Shown piece by piece: positions 15,699 to 23,708 of a stretch of 64,000 nt of DNA (position 1 is its first letter; every line of letters begins with the position of its first letter). This stretch comes from Microbispora catharanthi (GTDB lineage: Bacteria > Actinomycetota > Actinomycetes > Streptosporangiales > Streptosporangiaceae): assembly GCF_006334915.2 (NCBI RefSeq), contig NZ_VDMA02000006.1:62001-126000 (forward strand), written 5' to 3'. The position numbers and the translations under genes were made by a program. The notes under the pieces were generated by a model. The model was not told the origin of the DNA, did not search any database, and saw only the letters and a list, made by a program, of their open reading frames with translations.

Positions 15699-16448
15699 AT
15701 GACGGGCCACGAGAACCTGTGGATGCGACCCGAACGCCCTGCCCGCGGGCCGCGGCCGAGCTTCAGCCGCGCCGCCCTCGCGCAGGCGGCGATCCGCATC
15801 GCCGACGCCGAGGGGCTGGAGGCGATCTCCATGCGGCGGCTCGCCGCCGATCTCGGAGCGGGCACGATGTCCCTGTACCGCTACGTGACGAGCAAGGACG
15901 AGGTGTTCGACCTCATGGTCGACACCGTGGTGGGGGAGTACCTGCCGGAGGACCGGCGGCCGCCGGACGACTGGGTCGAAGGACTCCGCCTGCTCGCCTG
16001 GCAGGCTCGGCGCACCATGCTGCGCCACCCATGGCTCGCGCCGCTGGCGGCCGGCCGCCCGCAGGCCGGCCCGAACAGCGCGCGCCTGACGGAGACCGCC
16101 CTCGGCATGCTCGACGCTCTCGGCCTGAGCGTCGACGAGATGCTGACCCTCGTCGGCGCGGTCTTCGCGTACGTGAACGGCTATATCCAGAGCGAACTGG
16201 CCGAGGCCGAGGCGCTCCGGCGGTCGGGGCTCACGCTGGCGCAGCGGCTGGCGCAGCACCTGTCCTACATCCAGTCGCTCATCGCGACGGGGAACTATCC
16301 CATGCTGGAGCGGATGACGAAGGAGGGCGGGCGGGAGTACATGGGCACCGACGACCGCTTCGCGTACGGCCTCGACCGGCTGCTCGACGGCATCGCCGCG
16401 GGTCTGCCGCCGCGCGGCGGCCCGGAAGGGCCCGCGTCGTCACGGTGA
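15699..16448 (+). CDS. TetR-family regulator with TetR_C-type ligand domain
   Basis: A 249-residue regulator. The helix-turn-helix spans about residues 22-70 (AAIRIADAEGLEAISMRRLA, then GTMSLYRYVTSKDEV), followed by a long helical domain of the TetR_C class with HPWLAPLAAG and a distal Tyr-rich region. This class includes antibiotic-sensing repressors such as TetR itself. It is divergent from the orphan subunit a gene and shares the 15613-15629 palindrome, so that gene is its likely target. The ATG at 15699 has no obvious ribosome site. Confidence 0.9.
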   Translation: MTGHENLWMRPERPARGPRPSFSRAALAQAAIRIADAEGLEAISMRRLAADLGAGTMSLYRYVTSKDEVFDLMVDTVVGEYLPEDRRPPDDWVEGLRLLAWQARRTMLRHPWLAPLAAGRPQAGPNSARLTETALGMLDALGLSVDEMLTLVGAVFAYVNGYIQSELAEAEALRRSGLTLAQRLAQHLSYIQSLIATGNYPMLERMTKEGGREYMGTDDRFAYGLDRLLDGIAAGLPPRGGPEGPASSR

Positions 16449-16496
16449 CGCCGACGGCCGGTCTCGGAGGCGGGCCCGGTCTCGAAGGGGTATGGC

Positions 16497-17180
16497 TCAG
16501 TTCGGGGTGATCTCGTGGAGGCGGCAGACCTGCCGCCAGACGCGCGCGTCGAGCGTGCCCGCCCTGTCCTGGAAGTCGGAGACGGGCACGCGGACCGGGC
16601 CGGTGAGGTCGAGGAAGCTGTTGTGGTCGGCGTCCGGGTCCCAGGTGCGGGTGGGGATCTCCACGTGGTCGGAGCGGTCGCTGCGGTCCTGGCTTGTGAT
16701 CTTCAGGACCTCGGCGCCGCCCCGGTGTGTCCTGAGCACCACGCAGGGGCGCACCTTGTGGCCCGGCCCGTCCTCGTAGGGCACGTCGGCCCACCAGATC
16801 TCACCCGGACGCGGACCGGCCTGCGTTGCCGCACCGCCGCGCGCGCCCGCTTCGCCGCCCGTCGTCCGGCCCGCAGCCCGGCCTCCACCTTGGCCTCCAC
16901 CCGGGCCTCCACCCTGGCCTCCACTTCGGGCCCCGGCCCCGGAGGTGGTGCCGCGCCTCGTGCCGGGAGCGGTGCCGCCACCGGGCCTGGTGCCCGGCCG
17001 CGCGGTCCCGGCCGGGGCACGCCCACCGGGCCGCGCGGTCCGGCCGGCGCGGCCTGACGGGCGGCCGCCCGACGAAGGGCGCGGCGCGGACCGCCGGTGT
17101 GAGGTCCCCGGCAGGCGCCCGGTCGCCCCGAGCGCCCCGACAACGACCAGCACGGCCACGATCACAACCACCCAGATCAT
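16497..17180 (-). CDS. Membrane-tethered PemK/MazF-like protein
   Basis: A 227-residue protein with an unusual layout. Residues 1-24 form one membrane helix (MIWVVVIVAVLVVVGALGA). A basic, Gly/Arg/Pro-rich linker of about 100 residues follows, ending in repeated GGGQGGG-type segments. The C-terminal 100 residues are a PemK/MazF fold (GEIWWADVPYEDGPGHKVRP, then CVVLR and a DxxGxxRVPVSD-like stretch). MazF-type toxins cut mRNA, but no antitoxin gene is next to it, and membrane anchoring suggests a regulated or non-toxin role. The ATG at 17180 has a TAGGCT box 7 nt upstream and no ribosome site, so it is likely leaderless. Confidence 0.8.
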   Translation of the reverse strand: MIWVVVIVAVLVVVGALGATGRLPGTSHRRSAPRPSSGGRPSGRAGRTARPGGRAPAGTARPGTRPGGGTAPGTRRGTTSGAGARSGGQGGGPGGGQGGGRAAGRTTGGEAGARGGAATQAGPRPGEIWWADVPYEDGPGHKVRPCVVLRTHRGGAEVLKITSQDRSDRSDHVEIPTRTWDPDADHNSFLDLTGPVRVPVSDFQDRAGTLDARVWRQVCRLHEITPN

Positions 17181-17187
17181 GGCCGAC

Positions 17188-17193
17188 AGCCTA
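17188..17193 (-). promoter_or_regulatory. Leaderless -10 box (TAGGCT) of the PemK-like gene
   Basis: On the minus strand TAGGCT is separated by 7 nt from the ATG at 17180, so the transcript would start at or next to the start codon. Confidence 0.5.
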
Positions 17194-17328
17194 CGGCTCC
17201 CCGCGGGCAGCTCAGGTAGGGGAGTCCACCCCCTGCCCGGCGCGCTCGGTTCCACCGCCACCCTGCCCACGCCGCCCTGCCCACGCCGCCCCCGCGCGCC
17301 GGCACGCGGGCGGGCACGCGGGTCGCGG

Positions 17329-18339
17329 TCAGGGGCGGGCGTCCCAGGCGGCGAGGATGCCCGCCTCCTTCTCCGGGGCGATGCCGTGGTGCATCCGGCC
17401 GCCGAAGCTGCGCCGCTCCTCGGGGATGTCCTTCAGCCACTCCCAGGTGTCCCGGACGGTCTCCCGCACCGGCCGGCAGGTGAGACCCGCGGCGATGGCC
17501 TTCGCCGAGGAGTGCGTCCACACGCCCTCGCTCTCCCCGGAGGCGGACCACAGGGGAAGCTCGGTCCACTGCTCCACGCCCTGGTCGACCAGGAACGCGT
17601 CGTCGGCCCAGACGAACTCCGCGTCGGAGCCGGTGACCTCCACGCAGTCGTTCAGCCAGCCGCCGAAGGTGGCGTTGCCCTGCACCCCGCCCGTCATGTA
17701 GCGGCCGGTCGTGCCCTTGGTCGCCTGGTCGAGGGTGAACGCCGCGATGTCGCGGGCGTCGATGAGCTGGATCGGCCGCGCCGGGTCGCCGGGGGCGAGC
17801 ACGCGCCCACCCCTGGAGATGCGGGTGAGCCACCAGGGCAGCCGGCCCACGTTCTCGTGCGGGCCGAGGATCAGGCCGGGCTGGATGACCAGGGCGCCGC
17901 CGTCGAAGTGCTGCTCGACCGCCCGCTCGCAACCGGCCTTCAGCACGCCGTAGTCGCCGAACTCGGCGTCCGCGTCCGGCGGGCACTCGTACAGGGGGAA
18001 GGTCTCGTCGACGCCGGGCTTGTCCGGCCAGTCGCGATAGGCGGAGATGCTGGAGATGAACGTGTAGTGCGGAGCGTGCCCCGACAGCGTGCGCGCCGAC
18101 TCCAGGACGACGCGGGGGACGAACCCGCACACGTCGATCACCGCGTCCCACTGCCTGCCGTCGGCGAGCCGCCGCAGGTCGTCGGTGCTCTCGCGATCGC
18201 CGCGCACCGCCTCCACGCCGGGCAGGTCCGTTCCGCTCCTGCCCCGGTTGAACGTCGTGACCTCATGACCGCGCCGCAGCGCCTCGTCCACTATGGCGCG
18301 TCCGAGAAACACCGAACCGCCGATGACCAGAATCTTCAT
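17329..18339 (-). CDS. NAD-dependent epimerase/dehydratase-like (extended SDR) protein
   Basis: A 336-residue Rossmann protein starting MKILVIGGSVFLGRAI, with the extended-SDR dinucleotide motif G-G-x-x-F-L-G. Downstream are DVCGFVP, a FISSISAY segment holding the Ser/Tyr region, and YGVLKAGCE in the place of the usual YxxxK. Such proteins resemble UDP-sugar epimerases and the CSP41-like group. An AGGA site precedes the ATG at 18339; an ATG at 18348 is a second possibility. It is not linked to other sugar genes here, so substrate is unknown. Confidence 0.85.
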   Translation of the reverse strand: MKILVIGGSVFLGRAIVDEALRRGHEVTTFNRGRSGTDLPGVEAVRGDRESTDDLRRLADGRQWDAVIDVCGFVPRVVLESARTLSGHAPHYTFISSISAYRDWPDKPGVDETFPLYECPPDADAEFGDYGVLKAGCERAVEQHFDGGALVIQPGLILGPHENVGRLPWWLTRISRGGRVLAPGDPARPIQLIDARDIAAFTLDQATKGTTGRYMTGGVQGNATFGGWLNDCVEVTGSDAEFVWADDAFLVDQGVEQWTELPLWSASGESEGVWTHSSAKAIAAGLTCRPVRETVRDTWEWLKDIPEERRSFGGRMHHGIAPEKEAGILAAWDARP

Positions 18340-18485
18340 AACGGTCATCCTTGGCCCGCCCCCGTCACACGTCTGCCCCGTTTCACGGTCGGCGGACACG
18401 ATCCGCTGACAGCGGAAGGCGGGCGCCGGGACGCCCTCCGGCGCACCGCCGTACGGCCGTTCCCCTCGGCTCGGCCGTGCGGCGC

Positions 18486-20762
18486 TCAGCCGGTGCGCAG
18501 CTCGGGGACCGGCGTGAAGCGCTCCTGATCCAGCAGGTGCACCCGCGCCGCGCCGATGTCGAAGTACAGGCCCGTGAGCTCCAGCTGCCCTGCCCGTACG
18601 AGGGTGTCCACGAACGGGTGGGTGCGCAGATTGTCGAGCTGCTGGATCACGTTGGTCCGGCAGAGCCGGTCGAGCGGCCCGGTGTCGTCGTCACACGGCT
18701 CGGCGGCCACGAACCTGGCCAGGCTCTGCCGCCCGTGCCGCAGCCAGTTGCGCAGCGCGGGCAGGTCGGGCACCTCGCCCAGCAGGGCGGCCATCGCGCC
18801 GCATCCCGAGTGCCCGCAGACCGTGATCGTGCGCACGTCGAGCACCTTCACGGCGTACTCGATCGTGGCCGCTACCGAGTCGTCGGCGGGGACGGCGCCG
18901 GCGCGCGGCACGAGATTGCCGATGTTGCGCAGCGTGAACAGGTCGCCGGGACCGCTCGCGGTGATGATGTTCGGCACGATGCGGGAGTCCGCGCAGGTGA
19001 TGAACAGGTGCGACGGCGACTGCTTGCGGGCCATGCGGTGGAGCACCGGGCGGACCATCGGCGCGGTCCTGCGCTGGAACTCCCGCGTCCCCTCCAGCAG
19101 GTCGGGCACGCCCTGCGGCTCGCAGAGCACGGGGACGTCGTCGTGGCTTCCGCCGTCCGCGCCGATCACCGCGTAGGACCCGGCGTTCCCGGTGCCGGCG
19201 TGAACGGGACGGGAGTGGCGCCGGTAGGCCCAGGGCAGCCACCAGCGGTCGTGCCGGGGGGGAATCCTGGCCGGGAACAGGCGGACGCCGTTGATCGCGG
19301 CGGAGTACCACTCGCCGTGCGGCTCGTCCACGTCGATGACACCGCCGGTGCGTTCGTGCTCAAGCCGCCAGGCGTGCAGTGCCTCGAAGGCGGCGTTGTC
19401 CATGAAGTCGAGGTGCAGGTCGAGCTCGACTGCGGCCCCCGCGGGGATGCCGCGCAGCGCCTCGGTCAGCCGGGGCACGCCGAGGAACGTCAGCGACCCG
19501 GTGACGACGACCCGCCAGCGCCGCTCGCCCGCCTGCCGTACGTCGACCGAGACCCAGGCCAGGCGGCGCAGGGCGAGCAGGGCGGCCAGCCCGAGGCCGA
19601 TCGCCACGCCCTCGGCCAGTCCGATCAGCACGACTCCGGCCATCGTCACGAAGTAGACCGGCATCTCGCGGTGGCTGCGCAGGTTGCGGACGTGCCCGAG
19701 GTTGACCATCTGCACGCCGATGAACAGCAGCAGCGCCGCGAGCGCCTCCAGGGGGATCAGCGCGATCATCCAGGCGAAGGCCGTGGTGAACAGCAGCACC
19801 CACACCCCGTGGAGCACCGTGGACCAGCGGCTGCGGGCGCCCGCCCGCGCGTTGGTGGTCGTGCGCACGACGACGCCCGCCACGGGAAGGCCGCCCAGCG
19901 CGCCGGACACCGCGTTCGCCACGCCCTGCGCGGTCAGTTCACGGTCGAGGTCGGCGCGGGGGCCGTCGTGCAGGCGGTTGGACGCCACGCAGGTCAGCAG
20001 CGACTCCACTCCGGCGAGGAGGGCGACGAGCAGGACGGCCCCGGCGATCGCGTGCCAGTCGCCCTGTGGCATCAGAGGTCCCTGGACCGAGGAGAACCCG
20101 CCCTTCAGGTCCACCTTCGTCAGGTCCCAGCCCGTCGCCGCGGCCGTCAGCGTGGCGACCATCAGCGCGGCGAGCGGGGCGGGCACGGTGCGCAGCCGGG
20201 GGATCCGGCCCCATACGAGCAGGACCCCGATGGTCAGCACGCCGATCATGACGGCGTGCGTGTGGTTGTCGAGGATCTGGGCGGGGAGTTCGAGGACGTT
20301 CTCCAGCGCGGAGCGCTGCGGCGAACCGCCGAGCACGATGTGCAGCTGGGACAGCGCGATCACCACGCCGACCCCGGCGAGCATGCCGTGGACGACCGCG
20401 GGGGAGACCCCGAGCGCCGCCCGCGCCACCTTGAGCCCGCCGAGGACCAACTGGAGCAGACCGGCCATGACGGTGATGGCGCACGTGGCGCGCCAGCCGT
20501 AGGTGTGGACGAGCTCGGCGACCACCAGGGACAACCCCGCGGCCGGACCGCTCACCTGGACGACGGACCCGCCGAGGGCGCCGGCCACCACGCCGCCGAC
20601 CACGGCGGCGACGAGCCCGGCCGCCACCGGTGCGCCGGACGCGACCGCGATGCCGAGCGACAGCGGCACCGCCACCAGGAAGACCACCAGCGATGCCGGC
20701 GCATCGTGCCGGAGCACGGACTTCCAGTTACGTGGCGAGATCGTGTCGTCACTGAGTGTCAT
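18486..20762 (-). CDS. SulP-family anion transporter fused to beta-carbonic anhydrase
   Basis: A 758-residue fusion. The first 400 residues form the SulP transporter with ten or more membrane helices (for example SGPAAGLSLVVAE and GGLPVAGVVVRTTTN); about 425-505 is a STAS-like domain (VVVTGSLTFLGVPRL). The C-terminal part from about 545 is a beta-class carbonic anhydrase with the zinc ligands in CADSR (about 590) and HSGCGAM (about 654). SulP-anhydrase fusions are thought to import bicarbonate and interconvert it with CO2 at the membrane; anion specificity is inference. The CA motifs look intact, so the domain should be active. Confidence 0.92.
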   Translation of the reverse strand: MTLSDDTISPRNWKSVLRHDAPASLVVFLVAVPLSLGIAVASGAPVAAGLVAAVVGGVVAGALGGSVVQVSGPAAGLSLVVAELVHTYGWRATCAITVMAGLLQLVLGGLKVARAALGVSPAVVHGMLAGVGVVIALSQLHIVLGGSPQRSALENVLELPAQILDNHTHAVMIGVLTIGVLLVWGRIPRLRTVPAPLAALMVATLTAAATGWDLTKVDLKGGFSSVQGPLMPQGDWHAIAGAVLLVALLAGVESLLTCVASNRLHDGPRADLDRELTAQGVANAVSGALGGLPVAGVVVRTTTNARAGARSRWSTVLHGVWVLLFTTAFAWMIALIPLEALAALLLFIGVQMVNLGHVRNLRSHREMPVYFVTMAGVVLIGLAEGVAIGLGLAALLALRRLAWVSVDVRQAGERRWRVVVTGSLTFLGVPRLTEALRGIPAGAAVELDLHLDFMDNAAFEALHAWRLEHERTGGVIDVDEPHGEWYSAAINGVRLFPARIPPRHDRWWLPWAYRRHSRPVHAGTGNAGSYAVIGADGGSHDDVPVLCEPQGVPDLLEGTREFQRRTAPMVRPVLHRMARKQSPSHLFITCADSRIVPNIITASGPGDLFTLRNIGNLVPRAGAVPADDSVAATIEYAVKVLDVRTITVCGHSGCGAMAALLGEVPDLPALRNWLRHGRQSLARFVAAEPCDDDTGPLDRLCRTNVIQQLDNLRTHPFVDTLVRAGQLELTGLYFDIGAARVHLLDQERFTPVPELRTG

Positions 20763-20815
20763 GGGCTGACAATATGTCAGCCGCGGAGGCCGTCACCAGG
20801 CAGGGAACGGGAAAA

Positions 20816-22801
20816 TCACCGGTAGTAGTCGGGATAGTCGCTCTCCGGGTCGCGGTGGCGGCTGCCCCGCCGCCGCCCGCCCGCCGAGGTGGGGGTGTCG
20901 CCGTGGACCTCGTCGTAGGAGGGCCAGCTTCCACCGGCGTCCTGCTCGGGCCACGACGGCTGGGCGCCGCCGTATCCCTGCTGTTGCTGCCGGTCGTAGC
21001 CGTACTGGCTCTGCCCCGACGGCGCGTCGTAGCCCGCCGACTCGTACGGCGAGGCGGTTCCCGGGGCCGAGCCGGTCACCGTGTCCGAGGCGTCGATCGT
21101 CGCCCAGCCCGTGCTCACCTCGTACGACGGGGTGGAGGGCGCGGCGGGTGACGGCGCCGAGGCGGCCGGGTAACCGCCCTCCGCCGGGTAGGTGGACGAG
21201 TAGCCGTCGTAGGCCGGGGTCTGGTAGGTCTCCGCGTTGGGCCAGGAGGACGCGCCGTGCGGCGGTTCCGGGTCGTCGAGCACGTCGCGGGCGCCCGACC
21301 AGGAGGAGGAGCCCGTCGTGGGGGCGGAGGCGGGGGCCGGCGGGTAGCTGCCCGCGACCGGCCAGCCGGGGTCGGTGGCGCCGCCGGCGTCAGGGCCGGT
21401 CACCGCCGCACCGGAGCCCGTCGCACCGGCGCCCGCCGGGTTGGGCGGGTACGACGGCGAGGCGTCGGCCGCGCGGAACGGGCCCGTCGCGGCGCGGGAC
21501 GGATCGTAGGCGTCGGATCGGGGCGTGTCGTAGCTCGCCGCCCACGCGTCGAAGGAGCCGCCGGTCGAGCGGGACGCGGGGTCGGCGAGGGAGTCGGCCG
21601 GCGAGGCGGTGGGCGCCGCGGCCTCGAACGCGCCGCTCGTGCGGGCCGGATCGTACGCGCCGGCGGCGAAGGACCCGGTGGCCGGGATGGGGGAGGACGG
21701 CGCCGTGTCGTAGCGTCCGTCGGGGGAGCCCGCGCCGCCCTGCGAGGCGAACGGCCCGGTGCCCGCGGGCGTGTCGTAGGCGGGGGCCCCGAACGGGCCG
21801 GTGCTCGCCGCGATCCCCAGAGGGTCGGCGCCCGGCTGCGTCCCGTACGAGGCCGTGCTCGCGGACGACGGGAACGGGCCCGTGGCGCGCTGGCCGTCGT
21901 AGGAGCCGCCGGCCTGCCCGGCCTCGCTCGCAGCGGTCGCCGCGGCGGCGCGGCGGGCCGCGGCCCGCGACGAGCGGCCGGACCTGCTCGACCTGCGGTT
22001 GGACGCGCCCGGCGCGCCCGACTGGGCTCCGGCGGCGGCCGCGAAGGGGTCGCCGGCCGGGGACGCGGGGGCGCCGCTCACCGCGGGGGAGTCGAACGGG
22101 CCGGTCGTGCGGCTCGCGTCGAAGGGACCGGTCGAAGGGGAGCCGGCCGGAGCGGCGGGGACGTCGAGCAGGTCGGGCGTCGGCGCGGAGAAGGTGACGG
22201 TCTTCTGGTCGGCGAGAGCCGAGGCGGAGACGGGGGCGGCGGGAAGCACGGGCTCGTCGGCGTCGGCGCGCCGGGCGCGGCTCGGGCGGGCGGGCAGGGG
22301 AGCCTGCACGGTCGCGGCGTCGGGGTCGGCCGCCTGGGCCGCCGCGCCGGCGGTCTCGTCCACCGGCCGGGGGGTGGCCATCCTCGCGGCGATCGTCCCC
22401 CCGAAGCCGCCGTCGTCGGCGCGTACGCGCGACCAGTAGTCGTCGTCGTAGTCGTCGGCCCCGCCCCACTCGTCCACGCCGCGCTTGCCGCGGGCGGCGG
22501 CGGGCTGTTTGCCGCCGCGCTGCGCGGGCCGTGCCGCCTGCCGCCCGCCGGGGCGGGGGGCGGGGCGGGGCGCCGGACGCTGCTTCTCCGGCTCCTCGAA
22601 GGCGTCGAACCCCTTGGGGAAGCTCTCGAAGAACGTCTCCTCGGCGGGCCGCCGGGGCTTGGGGCCCTTGTTCTCGGCCATCGCCTTGATGCGCTCAGCG
22701 GAGAGAGCGCTCTCCCTGCGGTTCATCGACCGCATGCCCAGCGCCACGACCAGCAGCACGAGAAGCACGACGGCGACAAGACCCACAATGACCGCAGTCA
22801 T
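20816..22801 (-). CDS. Single-pass membrane protein with long disordered TGPF-repeat tail
   Basis: A 661-residue protein of unknown function. Residues 2-24 are a strong membrane helix (AVIVGLVAVVLLVLLVVALG), followed by a short basic segment (RSMNRRES) and a conserved-looking FFESFPKGFDAFEEPE. The remaining 550 residues are disordered, rich in Ala, Ser, Pro and Gly, with nine spaced copies of a T-G-P-F-like motif (STGPFDAS, TTGPFDSP, ATGPFPSS, STGPFGAP and variants) and many Tyr residues toward the end (SRHRDPESDYPDYYR). With no cleavage site, the tail should be cytoplasmic. The spaced motif suggests multivalent binding to a partner; that is inference. Confidence 0.7.
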   Translation of the reverse strand: MTAVIVGLVAVVLLVLLVVALGMRSMNRRESALSAERIKAMAENKGPKPRRPAEETFFESFPKGFDAFEEPEKQRPAPRPAPRPGGRQAARPAQRGGKQPAAARGKRGVDEWGGADDYDDDYWSRVRADDGGFGGTIAARMATPRPVDETAGAAAQAADPDAATVQAPLPARPSRARRADADEPVLPAAPVSASALADQKTVTFSAPTPDLLDVPAAPAGSPSTGPFDASRTTGPFDSPAVSGAPASPAGDPFAAAAGAQSGAPGASNRRSSRSGRSSRAAARRAAAATAASEAGQAGGSYDGQRATGPFPSSASTASYGTQPGADPLGIAASTGPFGAPAYDTPAGTGPFASQGGAGSPDGRYDTAPSSPIPATGSFAAGAYDPARTSGAFEAAAPTASPADSLADPASRSTGGSFDAWAASYDTPRSDAYDPSRAATGPFRAADASPSYPPNPAGAGATGSGAAVTGPDAGGATDPGWPVAGSYPPAPASAPTTGSSSWSGARDVLDDPEPPHGASSWPNAETYQTPAYDGYSSTYPAEGGYPAASAPSPAAPSTPSYEVSTGWATIDASDTVTGSAPGTASPYESAGYDAPSGQSQYGYDRQQQQGYGGAQPSWPEQDAGGSWPSYDEVHGDTPTSAGGRRRGSRHRDPESDYPDYYR

Positions 22802-22984
22802 AGCACCACCCTCAAGGCCATGGCCTTTCTGCGGCGCCGGTGAGGTCGCGCGGCCATCGACGCGACCTGCCCCCTTTGATCACCTGCGCTCAGCAATTGG
22901 ATCCGATTCTGCTCGACCACAATGACCGTTGTCACACCCTAGGTGAAGATTGGTGTAGCACGACTACCTCCGGTGCCCAGCATG

Positions 22985-23530
22985 TCACTCGATCGTGTTC
23001 GCCGTGAGGCGCCCACGGGCGATGGTGTGACTCGCGATGCCCTCCAGGGTCTCCGCGAGGTCGGCGCCCTGCTTCAGGTCGAGCTTCGTGTTCAGCGCGT
23101 AGACAGTGAAACGGTAGCTGCCGTCGGCCTGACATGGGGGCGCATAGCCCACCTTCCCGCTCGACGTCATGCCCTGCCGGGCGCCCCGGGGGACGTCGTC
23201 CATGCCCAGCTCGGTCGTCGCGGGGTCGATGTCGAACACCACCCAGTGCACCTCCGGGCCGCTGCGGGGATTGTTGTCGTCGACCACGAGGGCCACCGAC
23301 TTGGCGCCCGACGTGCCCGACCAGCGGAGAGGCGGGTTGCCCTGCCCCCCCTTACAGGAGTAGTCGTCCGGCAGGGGGGCGCCGTCGCGGAACTGCGGGC
23401 TCGACACGCTGATGACGTCGAGGTTCCTCGGCGATCCCCCGCCCAGGATTCCGCAGCCCGTCGCGGCCAGCGTGAGCGCCGTCACCGTGACGGCGGCTCG
23501 CGTGACCGCTGATTTTCTCGGCGACCCCAT
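22985..23530 (-). CDS. YbhB/YbcL-family PEBP-like lipoprotein
   Basis: A 181-residue lipoprotein. The N-terminus (ATG at 23530) is a signal sequence ending in the lipobox LAATGC, with Cys about residue 25. The mature part is a phosphatidylethanolamine-binding / Raf kinase inhibitor-like fold: the pocket signature includes SVALVVDDNNP and EVHWVVFDIDP with the conserved His, and YRFTVYALNTKLDL near the end. Bacterial members have no firm function; some bind small anions or lipids. A TAGCAT box at 23544-23539 is 8 nt before the start, so the mRNA may be leaderless. Confidence 0.88.
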   Translation of the reverse strand: MGSPRKSAVTRAAVTVTALTLAATGCGILGGGSPRNLDVISVSSPQFRDGAPLPDDYSCKGGQGNPPLRWSGTSGAKSVALVVDDNNPRSGPEVHWVVFDIDPATTELGMDDVPRGARQGMTSSGKVGYAPPCQADGSYRFTVYALNTKLDLKQGADLAETLEGIASHTIARGRLTANTIE

Positions 23531-23708
23531 GCCCGATGATGCTACGCGGATTGGACAGGTGCCCCGACCGGATCGCGGTGATCCGTACCGATGACCGGGC
23601 CCGCGTGAGCCGTTGACCTCCGTGTTCTCCCGAATCGATCGGTACGTGCGGAGAACCGGTATGTGGGGGTGTGAGGCCCCGGGCGCCCTTATCCGCCACA
23701 ATCGAGGC

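Noticed and set aside
16860-17060. Short G/C-rich tandem repeats that could suggest a CRISPR or minisatellite
   Set aside because: They encode the in-frame Gly/Arg linker of the PemK-like protein, with no regular spacers.
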